Shown here in pieces: positions 1-8,346 of a stretch of DNA of 41,259 nucleotides. A model generated the notes under the pieces. It saw only the letters and a program-made list of their open reading frames with translations. It was not told where the DNA came from and ran no database searches. Numbering within the stretch: the stretch's first letter is position 1; each line of letters opens with the position of its first letter. Location: the NCBI GenBank assembly GCA_028284945.1, contig JANQQJ010000003.1, positions 1-41,259 on the forward strand. The letters are read 5' to 3'. The position numbers and the translations under genes were made by a program. The stretch comes from Alphaproteobacteria bacterium (GTDB lineage: Bacteria; Pseudomonadota; Alphaproteobacteria; SMXS01).

Positions 1-321
1 CATCTCATAGGCGGCACTCGCGCCACCGACGAAATTGGCGGGGTCAAAATTGCGGTCTGCCACCATGATGCGTGACAGGGTGCGGCCCAGCGGGGTCGAC
101 CGGTCGGGCGCCACGGAAGTCGGCTGGTCCAGAACGGGGGCCGATTCGGCGCCTGGCCCTTCAACCGGGCGCCGCTCTGCAGCAGACTCGCCTGTTTGGT
201 TGCCATACGGGTTTTCATGCCGGCCTTCATTGCCGGTTTTTCGGCCGAGCACACTGACCAGGCGCAGGGCAATAAAGCCCGCGACCATTGCCAGAATGAT
301 GATATCTAAGCCGCCACCCAT
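1..321 (-). CDS. Tim44-like domain protein, N-terminal part (3' end outside window)
   Basis: The 107 codons present start at the ATG at 321 and run off the left edge. The protein opens with a glycine-rich stretch and one hydrophobic segment (residues 5-25, DIIILAMVAGFIALRLVSVL), then a polar, proline-rich linker, then the start of a Tim44-like domain, recognisable by FDPANFVGGASAAYEM near residues 92-107. Bacterial Tim44-like proteins are inner-membrane-anchored with the domain in the cytoplasm or periplasm; their role is poorly defined. It is divergent from fxsA across a 133-bp gap, an arrangement common in Alphaproteobacteria. The family call rests on the short conserved block and the context; most of the catalytically silent C-terminal domain is not visible. 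Confidence 0.8.
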   Translation of the reverse strand, partial: MGGGLDIIILAMVAGFIALRLVSVLGRKTGNEGRHENPYGNQTGESAAERRPVEGPGAESAPVLDQPTSVAPDRSTPLGRTLSRIMVADRNFDPANFVGGASAAYEM

Positions 322-454
322 GTTTCCGGTAACCCTTCAGAGCAAATTCACCGATTGACGCCTGTCCGAACCATCCCCAGCTTATGGGAGGCCCCGGGCA
401 TGCATCGCACGTTTCATCGGTCATAGATAAGCCCCGGGACCTGAAAGGACAAGC
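322..454. promoter_or_regulatory. Divergent intergenic region between the Tim44-like gene and fxsA
   Basis: This 133-bp gap separates two divergent starts and so must carry promoters in both directions. A GAAAGGA Shine-Dalgarno-like sequence precedes the fxsA ATG. I see no convincing -35/-10 pair or operator, so the call is positional. Confidence 0.4.
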
Positions 455-922
455 ATGCCGTTGGTATTCCTGATTTTCCTGATTTCGATTCCCGCGATCG
501 AAATCTACCTGTTTATCTCTGTCGGCGGCGCCGTGGGGGCGGGAACCACAGTGTTGCTGACCGTTCTGACCGCTGCGATCGGCCTATTTCTCGTGCGCGC
601 GCAAGGACTTGCGGTGATGCGGCGAGCACAGACAAGCATCGACCGCGGCGAAATGCCGGTCCAGGAGGCGATCCATGGCATCGCGCTTTTCTTTGCCGGG
701 ATCATGCTGATCATTCCCGGATTCTTTACCGATACCATCGGCGCATTGCTGCTAATCCCCTTTATCCGGCAGGGACTCGGGGCGGCACTGATGGCTAGAA
801 TGATCGTCGTGCGTAGTAAATCCCGCGCAGGCGACGGCACCATCGACGGCGACTATGAAGTCGTTCGCAAACCAAGGCCGGGAGAACCCCGTCTGCCGGA
901 CGGTTCCCGCGACGGCTCCTGA
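455..922 (+). CDS. fxsA: FxsA family membrane protein
   Basis: A 155-residue protein with hydrophobic segments at roughly residues 2-25, 27-48 and 75-105, matching the FxsA layout. The N-terminal LIFLISIPAIEIYLF and the IIPGFFTDTIGALLLIP block are family hallmarks. In E. coli FxsA (suppressor of F exclusion of phage T7) is an inner-membrane protein that relieves exclusion of T7 in F+ cells; its normal cell role is unknown. The C-terminal 40 residues are polar and charged, presumably cytoplasmic. The ATG at 455 follows a good GAAAGGA site. It is followed by secB 74 bp downstream on the same strand, a pairing widespread in Alphaproteobacteria. Confidence 0.93.
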   Translation: MPLVFLIFLISIPAIEIYLFISVGGAVGAGTTVLLTVLTAAIGLFLVRAQGLAVMRRAQTSIDRGEMPVQEAIHGIALFFAGIMLIIPGFFTDTIGALLLIPFIRQGLGAALMARMIVVRSKSRAGDGTIDGDYEVVRKPRPGEPRLPDGSRDGS

Positions 923-996
923 GCGAATTTCTAACAGGTTGAAGCGTCTGGACCGGGCCGGTATGGTCCGCGGCCCCACAAGATCGGAATGCGCAA

Positions 997-1464
997 ATGA
1001 CTGACGAAAACCAGGCTGGTGAAGAAGTTCAGGTGCAGCTGGCCCTGATCGCCCAATACCTTAAGGACATGTCGTTCGAGAACCCGAACGCACCTGCCGT
1101 GCTGCAGGAAATTCAACAGAACAAGCCCAACGTCAATGTGAACGTCAACGTCAATGCGCAGAAGATCGGCCAGGACGGGTATGAGGTGGTGCTGTCCTTG
1201 GCGACCGAAGCCAAGATCGGCGACAAGGTCGCCTTCATTGCCGAGATCGACTACGCGGCCCTGTGGGGTATTCGCGGCGTGACCGACGAACAATTGCAGC
1301 CGGTGCTGCTGGTCGAATGTCCGCGGCTGATGTTCCCCTTCGCCCGGGCCATTCTCGCCGATGCCATCCGTGAGGGCGGGTTCCCGCAAGTATTGCTGGA
1401 CCCGATTGATTTCGCCGGATTGTTCCGGCAGCAGCAGACCGCCCCGGATCAAACAATCAACTAA
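997..1464 (+). CDS. secB: Protein-export chaperone SecB
   Basis: SecB is a cytoplasmic tetrameric chaperone that keeps preproteins unfolded and passes them to SecA. This 155-residue protein has the usual length and the family pattern: an acidic N-terminus, the IAQYLKDMSFENPNAP block (residues 16-31), a beta-rich core with a repetitive NVNVNVNVNA strand, and the C-terminal CPRLMFPFARAILADA and GFPQVLLDPIDF blocks. It probably shares a transcript with fxsA. Its TAA stop overlaps the stop of the convergent lipase gene by 8 nt, so the two transcripts must overlap at their 3' ends. Confidence 0.97.
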   Translation: MTDENQAGEEVQVQLALIAQYLKDMSFENPNAPAVLQEIQQNKPNVNVNVNVNAQKIGQDGYEVVLSLATEAKIGDKVAFIAEIDYAALWGIRGVTDEQLQPVLLVECPRLMFPFARAILADAIREGGFPQVLLDPIDFAGLFRQQQTAPDQTIN

Positions 1465-2704
1465 AGCCGCCAGACCCGGTCCGGCTGAACTTAAAAAAGA
1501 AAGTGCCGACAAAAATAGCCAGGATCACGAGCACCATTTCGCCGGTTGAGATCACGGCATAGACCCCGAGCGCTAAGATCGCCAAGAGGACCAGGGCCAG
1601 AAAAAACCCGATAATCCCGAGGACGATGCGGTTTAGCCAACTGGTTTTTTTGTTCGACGCCGGTTGGGGAAACTCCACGAGAGCATCTCGAAACGCATAG
1701 TCCTCACCAAAAAACCCCGCATATCTCGTCTTTGCGTGATCCAGCGCTCGATCTTTCCCCCAAGACTTGGTCCCCAGCGCCGCGCTGAGAAACATCGTCA
1801 TCGGGACCACCGGCGTAGATTCGAGAGTTTCAGTCAGCGCTAGCATAAGGCGCGACTTCAGCGGCAGCTCCGAAGGATTGAGGGCGATGGCCGATGTGTA
1901 TACGGTCTGGCTGCTTCCCAACGGCTGGTCGTCGGTCCATCCGACATCCTGCGGGCTGCCGACATGTTTAAAGAACATCAATGCTGTCGGCACCCGGGGT
2001 ACGAGATCGCCCTTTGCAACATAGCGGATCGTTACGTCCCCAAGGGTTAACTGAGGTTGATTGACCAGATTGCATGATTGTTCGTTATAGCGGGAAGCAA
2101 AGAACGGCGACCCAACCCGCGGCGCGGCAAAGGTGATCAGCGCCTCTACAGGGACATCGTTTTCCCGGGCCAGATCATAGCTGGCCAGCGTGGCGATCCC
2201 GCCCCCCAGCGAATGACCCGTCAAAACAACGCTGTCGACCTCGTCAGCAACACCCGCGGCCCAATCAAGAACCTCGTTGCCCACGCCAGACCAGATGGAT
2301 TGGAATCCAAAATGGTAGCCCGGCATGGCAAGACAGTTCTGCGCCCAGTCTTCACGATCGTTGGAACCGCAAAACCCAATCCATGCCCGGCGATCGAGGA
2401 CAAAACCGATCCCAAAAGTGTGGCTTAATTCCGGCTTCAAATTCTCATGGAAAGCCTCGATATGGAGCGCGCCTTCCTTCTCCAAAACGGTCTTAATGTA
2501 AGAGACGTCGGCATAGGTCAGGACCGATAGGCCAGCCGAAAAAGCATGAAGCGGATCGGGCGTGGCGTCGCCCTCAATAGAACCCAACGGTGGCGGGACC
2601 AACCCGCCGGATACCAACCTGTTCCGCTGGTCAGGTGGAGGTGTGTCCACCACAACATCGTGCTTGCCCTGGGCAAAACGTCTTTTAGGTTTGGTAAACT
2701 TCAC
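1457..2704 (-). CDS. Class 3 (fungal-type) lipase family protein with C-terminal membrane anchor
   Basis: A 415-residue alpha/beta-hydrolase of the lipase class 3 family. The nucleophile elbow GHSLGGG places Ser165; GDLVPRVP supplies Asp233 and the following FKHVG His247, which together form the expected triad. There is no N-terminal signal peptide. Instead two hydrophobic segments lie near the C-terminus (about 360-384 and 388-406), so the catalytic domain is probably held at the cytoplasmic membrane facing the cytoplasm. The start is a GTG at 2704; no in-frame ATG fits better. It is inserted between secB and dnaQ, both core genes, and looks like an accessory gene. The substrate cannot be told from sequence; a lipid or other ester is likely. 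Confidence 0.83.
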   Translation of the reverse strand: MKFTKPKRRFAQGKHDVVVDTPPPDQRNRLVSGGLVPPPLGSIEGDATPDPLHAFSAGLSVLTYADVSYIKTVLEKEGALHIEAFHENLKPELSHTFGIGFVLDRRAWIGFCGSNDREDWAQNCLAMPGYHFGFQSIWSGVGNEVLDWAAGVADEVDSVVLTGHSLGGGIATLASYDLARENDVPVEALITFAAPRVGSPFFASRYNEQSCNLVNQPQLTLGDVTIRYVAKGDLVPRVPTALMFFKHVGSPQDVGWTDDQPLGSSQTVYTSAIALNPSELPLKSRLMLALTETLESTPVVPMTMFLSAALGTKSWGKDRALDHAKTRYAGFFGEDYAFRDALVEFPQPASNKKTSWLNRIVLGIIGFFLALVLLAILALGVYAVISTGEMVLVILAIFVGTFFFKFSRTGSGGFS

Positions 2705-2783
2705 TGCGCCATCCGAAAACCGCCCTGGCGCGGATCCTACCAGATTTTGCGTGTCCTATCAGGCAGAACGCCCTGCACAGGGA

Positions 2784-3467
2784 TTAACTTTCGGGATCCG
2801 CCAACCACATCGCATCTGAGACCTGCTCGCGGATAAAGGCGTCGTGAGCGGCCAGCTCCTCCGTTGACGGCGCATGTGGCCGTGGTGGACGGGCAACGCT
2901 TTTTGTAACCGCCACCGTGGTCCGCGATTCAACCGCCAGGGTCAGACCGGGCTGACGCCCGCCGACCAACTCAAGATAGACATCTGCCAGCAACTCCGCA
3001 TCGAGAAGCGCCCCGTGCAATGTCCGTGCGCTGGTATCGATCTCGAATCGGCGGCACAGGGCATCGAGACTATTCTGCGCACCGGGATATTTCTTACGAG
3101 CAATCGCTAGAGTATCCGTCACCTGAGTATCCGGGATTTTCGGTTGGCCCGCCCGCTGCAGTTCGGCATTCAAGAACCCGATATCAAATGGCGCATTGTG
3201 GGCAACAAGGGTTGCATCACCGACAAAGGCGGCAAAGTCGCTTGCGACATCGGCGAACAGCGGTTTATCGGCCAGAAAGTCTTCCGATAATCCGTGAACG
3301 TTGAACGCAGCCGTTGGCATATCCCGCTGCGGGTTCAGATAGACATGGTAGGTCTCGCCACTGGGAATGTGGTTAACCAGTTCGACGCAGCCAATCTCGA
3401 CCACCCTGTCCCCGTTGAGCGGGTCGAGCCCGGTGGTTTCTGTATCGAGAACGATCTCGCGTGTCAT
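2784..3467 (-). CDS. dnaQ: DNA polymerase III subunit epsilon (proofreading exonuclease)
   Basis: The 3'-5' proofreading exonuclease of the replicative polymerase. All three exonuclease motifs are visible: DTETTG (Asp8, Glu10), the ExoII block [13 protein letters not shown] (Asp95) and the ExoIII block [14 protein letters not shown] (His151, Asp156), so it is the DEDDh type. At 227 residues it has the usual length, with a C-terminal tail (from about 180) that in this family binds the alpha subunit. Its ATG overlaps the coaE TGA in an ATGA, so it is translationally coupled as the last gene of the ppsR-maf-aroE-coaE-dnaQ operon. Confidence 0.96.
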   Translation of the reverse strand: MTREIVLDTETTGLDPLNGDRVVEIGCVELVNHIPSGETYHVYLNPQRDMPTAAFNVHGLSEDFLADKPLFADVASDFAAFVGDATLVAHNAPFDIGFLNAELQRAGQPKIPDTQVTDTLAIARKKYPGAQNSLDALCRRFEIDTSARTLHGALLDAELLADVYLELVGGRQPGLTLAVESRTTVAVTKSVARPPRPHAPSTEELAAHDAFIREQVSDAMWLADPES

Positions 3468-4102
3468 TTTCGTGCCCGCCGCCGTTTGACGCGTTCCGGC
3501 CAGACATGGCCTTTGCGCCCTTGCAAGGCTTTGATGATGCCACGCACCGCCTTCAATGCGAATCCCTTTCCGAGGCCGGAGGGCACGATAAAGTCTGCGC
3601 GGCGGCGTTTTTCCGCATCGGGTGTTTGTTGCGCGCGGATTTGCTCCAGCCGTTCATCCGTCATGCCGGGCCGGGCCAGCACACGCTGGCGCTGTAGAAA
3701 GGCAGGAGCCGAGACCGTAACCGCCACATCGACATAGCGATTGCCGCCGGTTTCGAACAGCAACGGAATATCGAGCACCACCATGGATTCGCCCCTGCGG
3801 CAGGCCTGTTCCAGGAAGCGGCGCTGCGCCAGCCCAACCAATGGATGGATGATCCGTTCCAGTTTGCGCAGCTCTTCGGGCTTACCAAAGACACGCTTGC
3901 CGAGGTCGGGTCTGACCACCGCACCATCCTTGACCACGCCGGGGAACACCGCTTCGACCTTGGCGACGGCAGCACCGCCCGGCGCCATCAGCTTGTGCAC
4001 GGCAGCATCGGCATCATAGACAGGAACGCCTTCGCGTTTGAACATCTTGGCGGTTTCGGATTTCCCCATCCCGATGGACCCGGTCAGGCCAATAAGAATC
4101 AT
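3464..4102 (-). CDS. coaE: Dephospho-CoA kinase
   Basis: Catalyses the last step of coenzyme A synthesis, phosphorylating the 3'-hydroxyl of dephospho-CoA with ATP. The P-loop GSIGMGKS lies at residues 8-15 directly after MILIGLT, which fixes the start at the ATG at 4102. That ATG overlaps the aroE stop (ATGA); a longer reading to 4171 would only run through aroE coding sequence. The 212-residue length fits the family. Other family features include [12 protein letters not shown] and the [12 protein letters not shown] block. The C-terminus is rich in Lys/Arg. It sits between aroE and dnaQ, both overlapped by 4 nt. Confidence 0.96.
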   Translation of the reverse strand: MILIGLTGSIGMGKSETAKMFKREGVPVYDADAAVHKLMAPGGAAVAKVEAVFPGVVKDGAVVRPDLGKRVFGKPEELRKLERIIHPLVGLAQRRFLEQACRRGESMVVLDIPLLFETGGNRYVDVAVTVSAPAFLQRQRVLARPGMTDERLEQIRAQQTPDAEKRRRADFIVPSGLGKGFALKAVRGIIKALQGRKGHVWPERVKRRRARK

Positions 4103-4950
4103 GATCCCTCCAGATCGTTGATGACCATTTGCCGCAACTCGTCTGATACTTGCGGGCGAACACCGAACCACGCTTCAAACCCGGCAACCGCCTGATAAAG
4201 CAGCATGCCAAGCCCGTCGACCACAGGATTGCCCCGTGTCCGGGCCTGGGCCAGCAGATCCGTTTCCAAAGGCGCATAGACAATGTCGTTAACCAGAGCA
4301 TTGGTCGGTAGCCTATCCAGATCGAGGTCCAGGGGCGCATGCCCGGTCATCCCCAGGCTGGTGGTATTGACCAGCAGGCTGGCGTCGGCCAGGACATCAT
4401 GCCGCATTTCCCATTCAGCAACTTTCATGCGTCCGTCGCTCAGGTCTGTGGCCAAAGTCTCGGCTCGATCATGGCTGCGATTGGTCAGGATGATTTCAGG
4501 CACACCTGCGTCCAACAGGCCAACGAGTACGGCCCGGGCTGCCCCGCCGGCCCCCAGCACGACGGCTGGACCTCGGGAAAAATCGGTATCCGGTTGGGCG
4601 TGCCGGATATTTTCGACAAAGCCTTCGGCGTCCGTATTGGTCGCATGGACCTGGCCATCCCGAACCACCAGCGTATTGGCCGCACCGATCCGCTTCGCCA
4701 GGTGATCAACCACCTCAGCCGCATCGAGCGCGGCATGTTTGTGCGGAACGGTCGCATTGAGTCCGGCCATACCAAGCTTCGGCAATGCCCGGATCAGATC
4801 GCCGACATCGTCAGGGCGCACCGGCATGGGAATATAGGTCCCGGCCAGACCGTGCTGCGCCAGCCAATACCGATGAATCATCGGTGACCTTGAGTGGGCA
4901 ATCGGCCATCCGATCACGCCTGCGATTTTGAATTCGGACTGTTCGGGCAA
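4099..4950 (-). CDS. aroE: Shikimate dehydrogenase (NADP+)
   Basis: Reduces 3-dehydroshikimate to shikimate in aromatic amino acid synthesis. The N-terminal block [19 protein letters not shown] and the substrate-site [12 protein letters not shown] (catalytic Lys71) with NTDAEGF (Asp107) are diagnostic. The NADP-binding Rossmann domain shows [17 protein letters not shown], and the NTTSLGM motif follows. At 283 residues the length is normal. The stop overlaps the coaE start; the gene starts 6 nt after the maf stop. The position in this leftward operon matches the conserved alphaproteobacterial origin-flanking order. Confidence 0.96.
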   Translation of the reverse strand: MPEQSEFKIAGVIGWPIAHSRSPMIHRYWLAQHGLAGTYIPMPVRPDDVGDLIRALPKLGMAGLNATVPHKHAALDAAEVVDHLAKRIGAANTLVVRDGQVHATNTDAEGFVENIRHAQPDTDFSRGPAVVLGAGGAARAVLVGLLDAGVPEIILTNRSHDRAETLATDLSDGRMKVAEWEMRHDVLADASLLVNTTSLGMTGHAPLDLDLDRLPTNALVNDIVYAPLETDLLAQARTRGNPVVDGLGMLLYQAVAGFEAWFGVRPQVSDELRQMVINDLEGS

Positions 4951-4956
4951 GGCGGT

Positions 4957-5550
4957 CTATTCCGGCAAAAGAGACTGGTCCCGCAGGAAAGCCAACAGCG
5001 GCAGCAAAGGCAAGCCCAGGATTGAAAAGAAATCACCATCGATGCGATCAAACAGCTGCGCACCACGCCCTTCGAGCTGATAAGCACCAACGCTGGTCAG
5101 TGCTGCAGAGCCCACGTCGCTGAGATAATCATCGATGAAACCTTCCGTCAGATGACGCATGGTCAGAGCCGGCGTCTCAAGGTGGGACCAGATCGTTTCA
5201 CCTTCGCGAACCACCGACGCAGCGGTCAGCAACCGATGGGTCTTTCCCTGCAGGTTTTGAAGATGCGACCTGGCCCCGGCCATATCCGAGGGCTTATCGA
5301 ATAGTTGCCCCTCGCATTCGAGGATTTGGTCGGCACCGATCACCAACGCATCAGCATTTTCGCGGGCCACATCCATCGCCTTAGCAACGGCAAGCGCCAT
5401 GGCAATCTCTTGCGCTTTCTCGCCCGCCCGTTGCTGCTTGATATAGGATTCGTCCACACCGGACGCACAGATTTCGAACGGGATACCAGCATTCTCCAGC
5501 AAGCGGGCGCGCACAACGCTGGCCGAAGCCAGGATTAACCCGGTGGTCAT
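4957..5550 (-). CDS. maf: Maf-family nucleotide pyrophosphatase
   Basis: Maf/YhdE/YceF-type nucleoside triphosphate pyrophosphatase that hydrolyses non-canonical or certain canonical NTPs and is linked to septum inhibition. The N-terminal LASASVVRARLLENAGIPFE is a version of the family SxSPxRxxLL signature; VIGADQILECEGQLFDKP is the second conserved block with the catalytic Asp; GAYQLEGRGAQLFDRIDGDFFSILGLPL is the third. The 197-residue length is normal. SASVVRARLL has Val in place of the usual Pro. The ATG at 5550 overlaps the ppsR stop by 4 nt. Substrate subclass (Maf or YceF type) is not resolved. Confidence 0.93.
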   Translation of the reverse strand: MTTGLILASASVVRARLLENAGIPFEICASGVDESYIKQQRAGEKAQEIAMALAVAKAMDVARENADALVIGADQILECEGQLFDKPSDMAGARSHLQNLQGKTHRLLTAASVVREGETIWSHLETPALTMRHLTEGFIDDYLSDVGSAALTSVGAYQLEGRGAQLFDRIDGDFFSILGLPLLPLLAFLRDQSLLPE

Positions 5551-6371
5551 TCGGCCGCGGCTTCGTCTTCGCGCCGCTGATAGAGATTGAAGATCGCCGC
5601 CGCGGTTTCTTCGATGGACCGCCGGGTCACATCAATCACCGGCCAGCGCTTCTTTGACAGCAAACGCCGGGCATGGGCCACTTCCTCGGCGACCACTTCC
5701 GGGTCGACATAATCTGTGTCCGGCGTTTCAGCCAATGCCTGCAGCCGCGTGCGGCGAATACCCACCAGCCTGTCGGGTGATACGGTCAAGCCGATGATCA
5801 TCGGCTTTTTCAGGCCGTCAAGTTCTTCGGGTAATGGAATGCCGGGCACGATCGGCACGTTTGCAATCTTCAGCCCGCGATTGGCCAGGTAGATCGATGT
5901 TGGCGTTTTCGATGTTCGTGACACGCCAACAAGAATGATATCGGCGCGATGCAAATCATCGGTCTTGAGCCCGTCATCATGCGCCATGGTATAGGTCATC
6001 GCCTCGATACGGCCGAAATATTCGGCATCCATCTGATGCTGCTGACCGGGCAGGCCAGCACTTTCCGCACCCAGATAGCGGCCTAGGGCCTGCACCACCG
6101 GGTCCATGACCGGAATGAACGGAATGCCCATTTCTGTGCACCCTGATTCCAGCTGGTCACGCAGGTCCGGGTTGACCAGGGTAAACATGACAAAGCCGGG
6201 CGTGCGCCCAACGGCTTCGACAACCAATTCCATTTGCTTGGGCGTCCGTACCATGGCGTGCAGATGCTCAATGGCATCGAAGCCTTCGAACTGAACCGAG
6301 ACGGCACGCGCAATGGCGTTCAGGGTTTCGCCCGTCGCGTCCGATACCAGATGCAAATGAAACTGCTGCAT
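5547..6371 (-). CDS. ppsR: Pyruvate, phosphate dikinase / PEP synthase regulatory protein (DUF299)
   Basis: Bifunctional Ser/Thr kinase and pyrophosphorylase that inactivates and reactivates PPDK or PEP synthase by ADP-dependent phosphorylation. The start is the ATG at 6371, giving MQQFHLHLVSDATGET, the typical DUF299 N-terminus, with AGGG 9 nt upstream; a longer reading adds 35 atypical residues. The 274-residue length fits. The P-loop G149VSRTSKT156 is followed by PTSIYLANRG, the family hallmark; the RRSIEETAAAI block closes the domain. It heads the leftward operon and borders the candidate origin. In other Alphaproteobacteria this gene (RP001 in Rickettsia) flanks the origin opposite hemE. 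The target dikinase is not in the window. Confidence 0.94.
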   Translation of the reverse strand: MQQFHLHLVSDATGETLNAIARAVSVQFEGFDAIEHLHAMVRTPKQMELVVEAVGRTPGFVMFTLVNPDLRDQLESGCTEMGIPFIPVMDPVVQALGRYLGAESAGLPGQQHQMDAEYFGRIEAMTYTMAHDDGLKTDDLHRADIILVGVSRTSKTPTSIYLANRGLKIANVPIVPGIPLPEELDGLKKPMIIGLTVSPDRLVGIRRTRLQALAETPDTDYVDPEVVAEEVAHARRLLSKKRWPVIDVTRRSIEETAAAIFNLYQRREDEAAAE

Positions 6372-6753
6372 AAGCGTTTTCCCTATGGCTGTGACCATGT
6401 GTGCACAACCCCGATGGAATCTCAACCGAAGGAATGTGGACCTGAGTCCCGTGAACAAACGAGCCGGGTTGTTCAATATCTCTGAAACTTTTTTGACAGC
6501 CTGCAGAAAACGGGGAAAGCATGCCAGCGCAAGACTGCGAAATTTCTATACCCGTTATCCCCACATTTCATTGGCCGGTATCAGATGGGGTTTCACAGGA
6601 CGGATTGCCGAAATGCGAGATTACAGATGACCGTACCGTTATGCTGGTCAGTCTGTGGACAAATGTGTAAGAGAGCGATGTCCCCGAAACTCACAGGGAT
6701 TCACTATCACTACTGTCTTTTTCTTTAAAAAGACTCTTATTAGAAGGCGCTGT
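6372..6753. other. Candidate chromosomal replication origin (ppsR-hemE intergenic region)
   Basis: A 382-bp gap between divergent ppsR and hemE. It holds three 9-mers one mismatch from the DnaA box TTATNCACA: TGTGCACAA at 6400-6408 (reverse), TTATCCCCA at 6555-6563 and TGTGGACAA at 6654-6662 (reverse). GANTC sites, the CcrM methylation sequence, occur at 6444, 6698 and 6732. An AT-rich stretch with a perfect inverted repeat lies at 6715-6734 next to hemE. The origin of Caulobacter and Rickettsia lies at the same junction, and the flanking operons point away on both sides. The boundaries and the function are inferred; no perfect DnaA box is present. Confidence 0.65.
6715..6734. repeat. Perfect 8-bp inverted repeat with 4-nt loop upstream of hemE
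   Basis: GTCTTTTT (6715-6722), CTTT, AAAAAGAC (6727-6734). It lies 20 bp from the hemE GTG inside the most AT-rich part of the gap. It could be a DNA unwinding element, a binding palindrome or a weak hairpin in the hemE leader. Confidence 0.6.
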
Positions 6754-7794
6754 GTGAAGAACGTGCGAACCGAAAAACGACTTCTAAAAGCACTCAACAA
6801 ACAATCTGTCGACCGGCCCCCCTTTTGGTTCATGCGCCAGGCGGGCCGCTACCTGCCTGAGTATCGTGAGGTCCGCGCACAGGCCGGCAATTTTCTCGAT
6901 CTATGTTACTCGCCGGAAAAAGCAACCGAGGTCACGCTGCAGCCGATAAGGCGATACGGCATGGATGCGGCTATTCTGTTCGCTGATATTCTGTTGATCC
7001 CGGACGCGCTGGGGCAACATCTGGAATATCGTGAGGGTGAGGGGCCGGTGCTGGCGCCGATCACCGACACCGCGGCTCTCAGCCAGCTGACGCCTGAAAA
7101 GATTCACGACCGTCTGGACCCGGTCTATGAAACCGTGGATCGGCTTTCATCAGCGCTGCCTGACGAAACCGCGCTGATCGGTTTTGCGGGGTCGCCCTGG
7201 ACGGTCGCCTGCTACATGGTCGAGGGGCATGGATCGAAGGAATTCGCCGCCCCCAGGCTTTGGGCGTTGCAGGATGAAGCCGGCTTCCAGGCCCTGATCG
7301 ATATTCTGGTAGAGAGTACGGTGGCCTATCTGTCCCGCCAGATCGATGCCGGGGCCGATGCGGTTCAGCTCTTCGATAGCTGGGCCGGTGTACTCTCCGA
7401 CGATCAATTTGCCCGCTGGTCGATTGCCCCGACGAAAGCCATCGTCGACCGGTTGCGGGAAAGCCATCCAGAGACCCCCATCATCGGTTTTCCCCGTGGC
7501 GGTGGGTCAAAGTCGCGCGAATACCTGCTGGAAACAGGCGTCAATGCCTGTGGGCTTGATACGGCGATGTCTGCGTCCTGGTCGGCTGAAGCGCTGCAAC
7601 CGATTGCCGCGGTTCAGGGCAATCTCGATCCGCTGACGCTGGTTGCCGGTGGCGATGCGATGCTGAATCAGGCCCGTGATATCTTGAACGCGCTGGGTGG
7701 CGGTCCATTTATCTTCAATCTGGGACATGGCATTGTGCCGCAGACACCGCCCGAGCACGTGGATGAACTGTCGGCCCTGCTGCGAGGCGAATAG
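6754..7794 (+). CDS. hemE: Uroporphyrinogen decarboxylase
   Basis: Decarboxylates the four acetate groups of uroporphyrinogen III to coproporphyrinogen III in haem synthesis. Family signatures are PPFWFMRQAGRYLPEYR near the N-terminus, the catalytic-site ILFADILLIPDALG, GFAGSPWTVACYM, and the C-terminal FNLGHGIVPQTPPEHV. I place the start at the GTG at 6754 because AGAAGG lies 6 nt upstream and the 346-residue length then matches the family; an upstream ATG at 6655 adds 33 residues unlike HemE and would run through the DnaA-box and AT-rich region, and a second GTG at 6763 is spaced too far from the ribosome site. hemJ follows after 8 nt. Transcription probably starts inside the candidate origin, as in Caulobacter. 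Confidence 0.95.
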   Translation: MKNVRTEKRLLKALNKQSVDRPPFWFMRQAGRYLPEYREVRAQAGNFLDLCYSPEKATEVTLQPIRRYGMDAAILFADILLIPDALGQHLEYREGEGPVLAPITDTAALSQLTPEKIHDRLDPVYETVDRLSSALPDETALIGFAGSPWTVACYMVEGHGSKEFAAPRLWALQDEAGFQALIDILVESTVAYLSRQIDAGADAVQLFDSWAGVLSDDQFARWSIAPTKAIVDRLRESHPETPIIGFPRGGGSKSREYLLETGVNACGLDTAMSASWSAEALQPIAAVQGNLDPLTLVAGGDAMLNQARDILNALGGGPFIFNLGHGIVPQTPPEHVDELSALLRGE

Positions 7795-7802
7795 GAACAT
7801 CA

Positions 7803-8255
7803 ATGTTTGATCTGCTGGTCGAATACGGCAATTGGATCCTTGCGCTGCACATCATCGCGGTCATCGCCTGGATGGCTGGCATGCTCTATCTGCCACGGCT
7901 GTTCGTTTATCATGCCGATACCGAGCCCGGATCAGAGGTTTCTGAAACCTTTAAGGTCATGGAACGGCGCCTGCTGAAAGCAATTTTGAACCCGGCCATG
8001 ATCGCGGCCTGGATATTGGGCATTTTGCTGATTTGGCGGTCGGACTGGAGCTATATGAGCCAGGGTTGGATGCACGGCAAGCTGCTGATGGTTCTGTTGA
8101 TGAGCGGCGTTCACGGTGTGCTGGTGGGCCATGTCCGGCGGTTTGCCAATGATGAGCGGGAAAAATCTGCCCGCTATTACCGGGTTATGAACGAGATTCC
8201 GACGGTCTTGATGATTATCACCGTGTTTCTGGTCGTCATCGGCACGCGTGGATAG
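7803..8255 (+). CDS. hemJ: HemJ-type protoporphyrinogen oxidase (UPF0093)
   Basis: A 150-residue, four-helix integral membrane protein that oxidises protoporphyrinogen IX to protoporphyrin IX. The first helix carries LALHIIAVIAWMAGMLYLPRLFVYH, the HemJ signature with the conserved haem-linked histidine; the second conserved block is GWMHGKLLMVLLMSGVHG with its invariant Lys. The C-terminal helix is VLMIITVFLVVI. It follows hemE by 8 nt, so two consecutive late haem steps are co-transcribed. No hemG or hemY is seen in the window, consistent with HemJ being the PPO here. Confidence 0.94.
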   Translation: MFDLLVEYGNWILALHIIAVIAWMAGMLYLPRLFVYHADTEPGSEVSETFKVMERRLLKAILNPAMIAAWILGILLIWRSDWSYMSQGWMHGKLLMVLLMSGVHGVLVGHVRRFANDEREKSARYYRVMNEIPTVLMIITVFLVVIGTRG

Positions 8256-8346
8256 GGTCAACCGGCGTGGCCAGACGGCAACACAGCCGCGGTTATCAAG
8301 CGTTTTCATCAGGAATTCACTGGACAAACCGTAACACGCTCTCCAT

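Noticed and set aside
2078-2428. Plus-strand frame inside the lipase gene
   Set aside because: It overlaps a gene with an intact catalytic triad and shows no domain.
6432-6440. TGTGGACCT as a further DnaA box
   Set aside because: Three mismatches from the consensus.
6493-6498. TTGACA in the candidate origin as a promoter
   Set aside because: No -10 sequence at 16-18 bp spacing.
6655-6753. Upstream in-frame ATG for hemE at 6655
   Set aside because: The added residues do not look like HemE, they pass through the DnaA-box and AT-rich sequence, and the GTG at 6754 has a better ribosome site.
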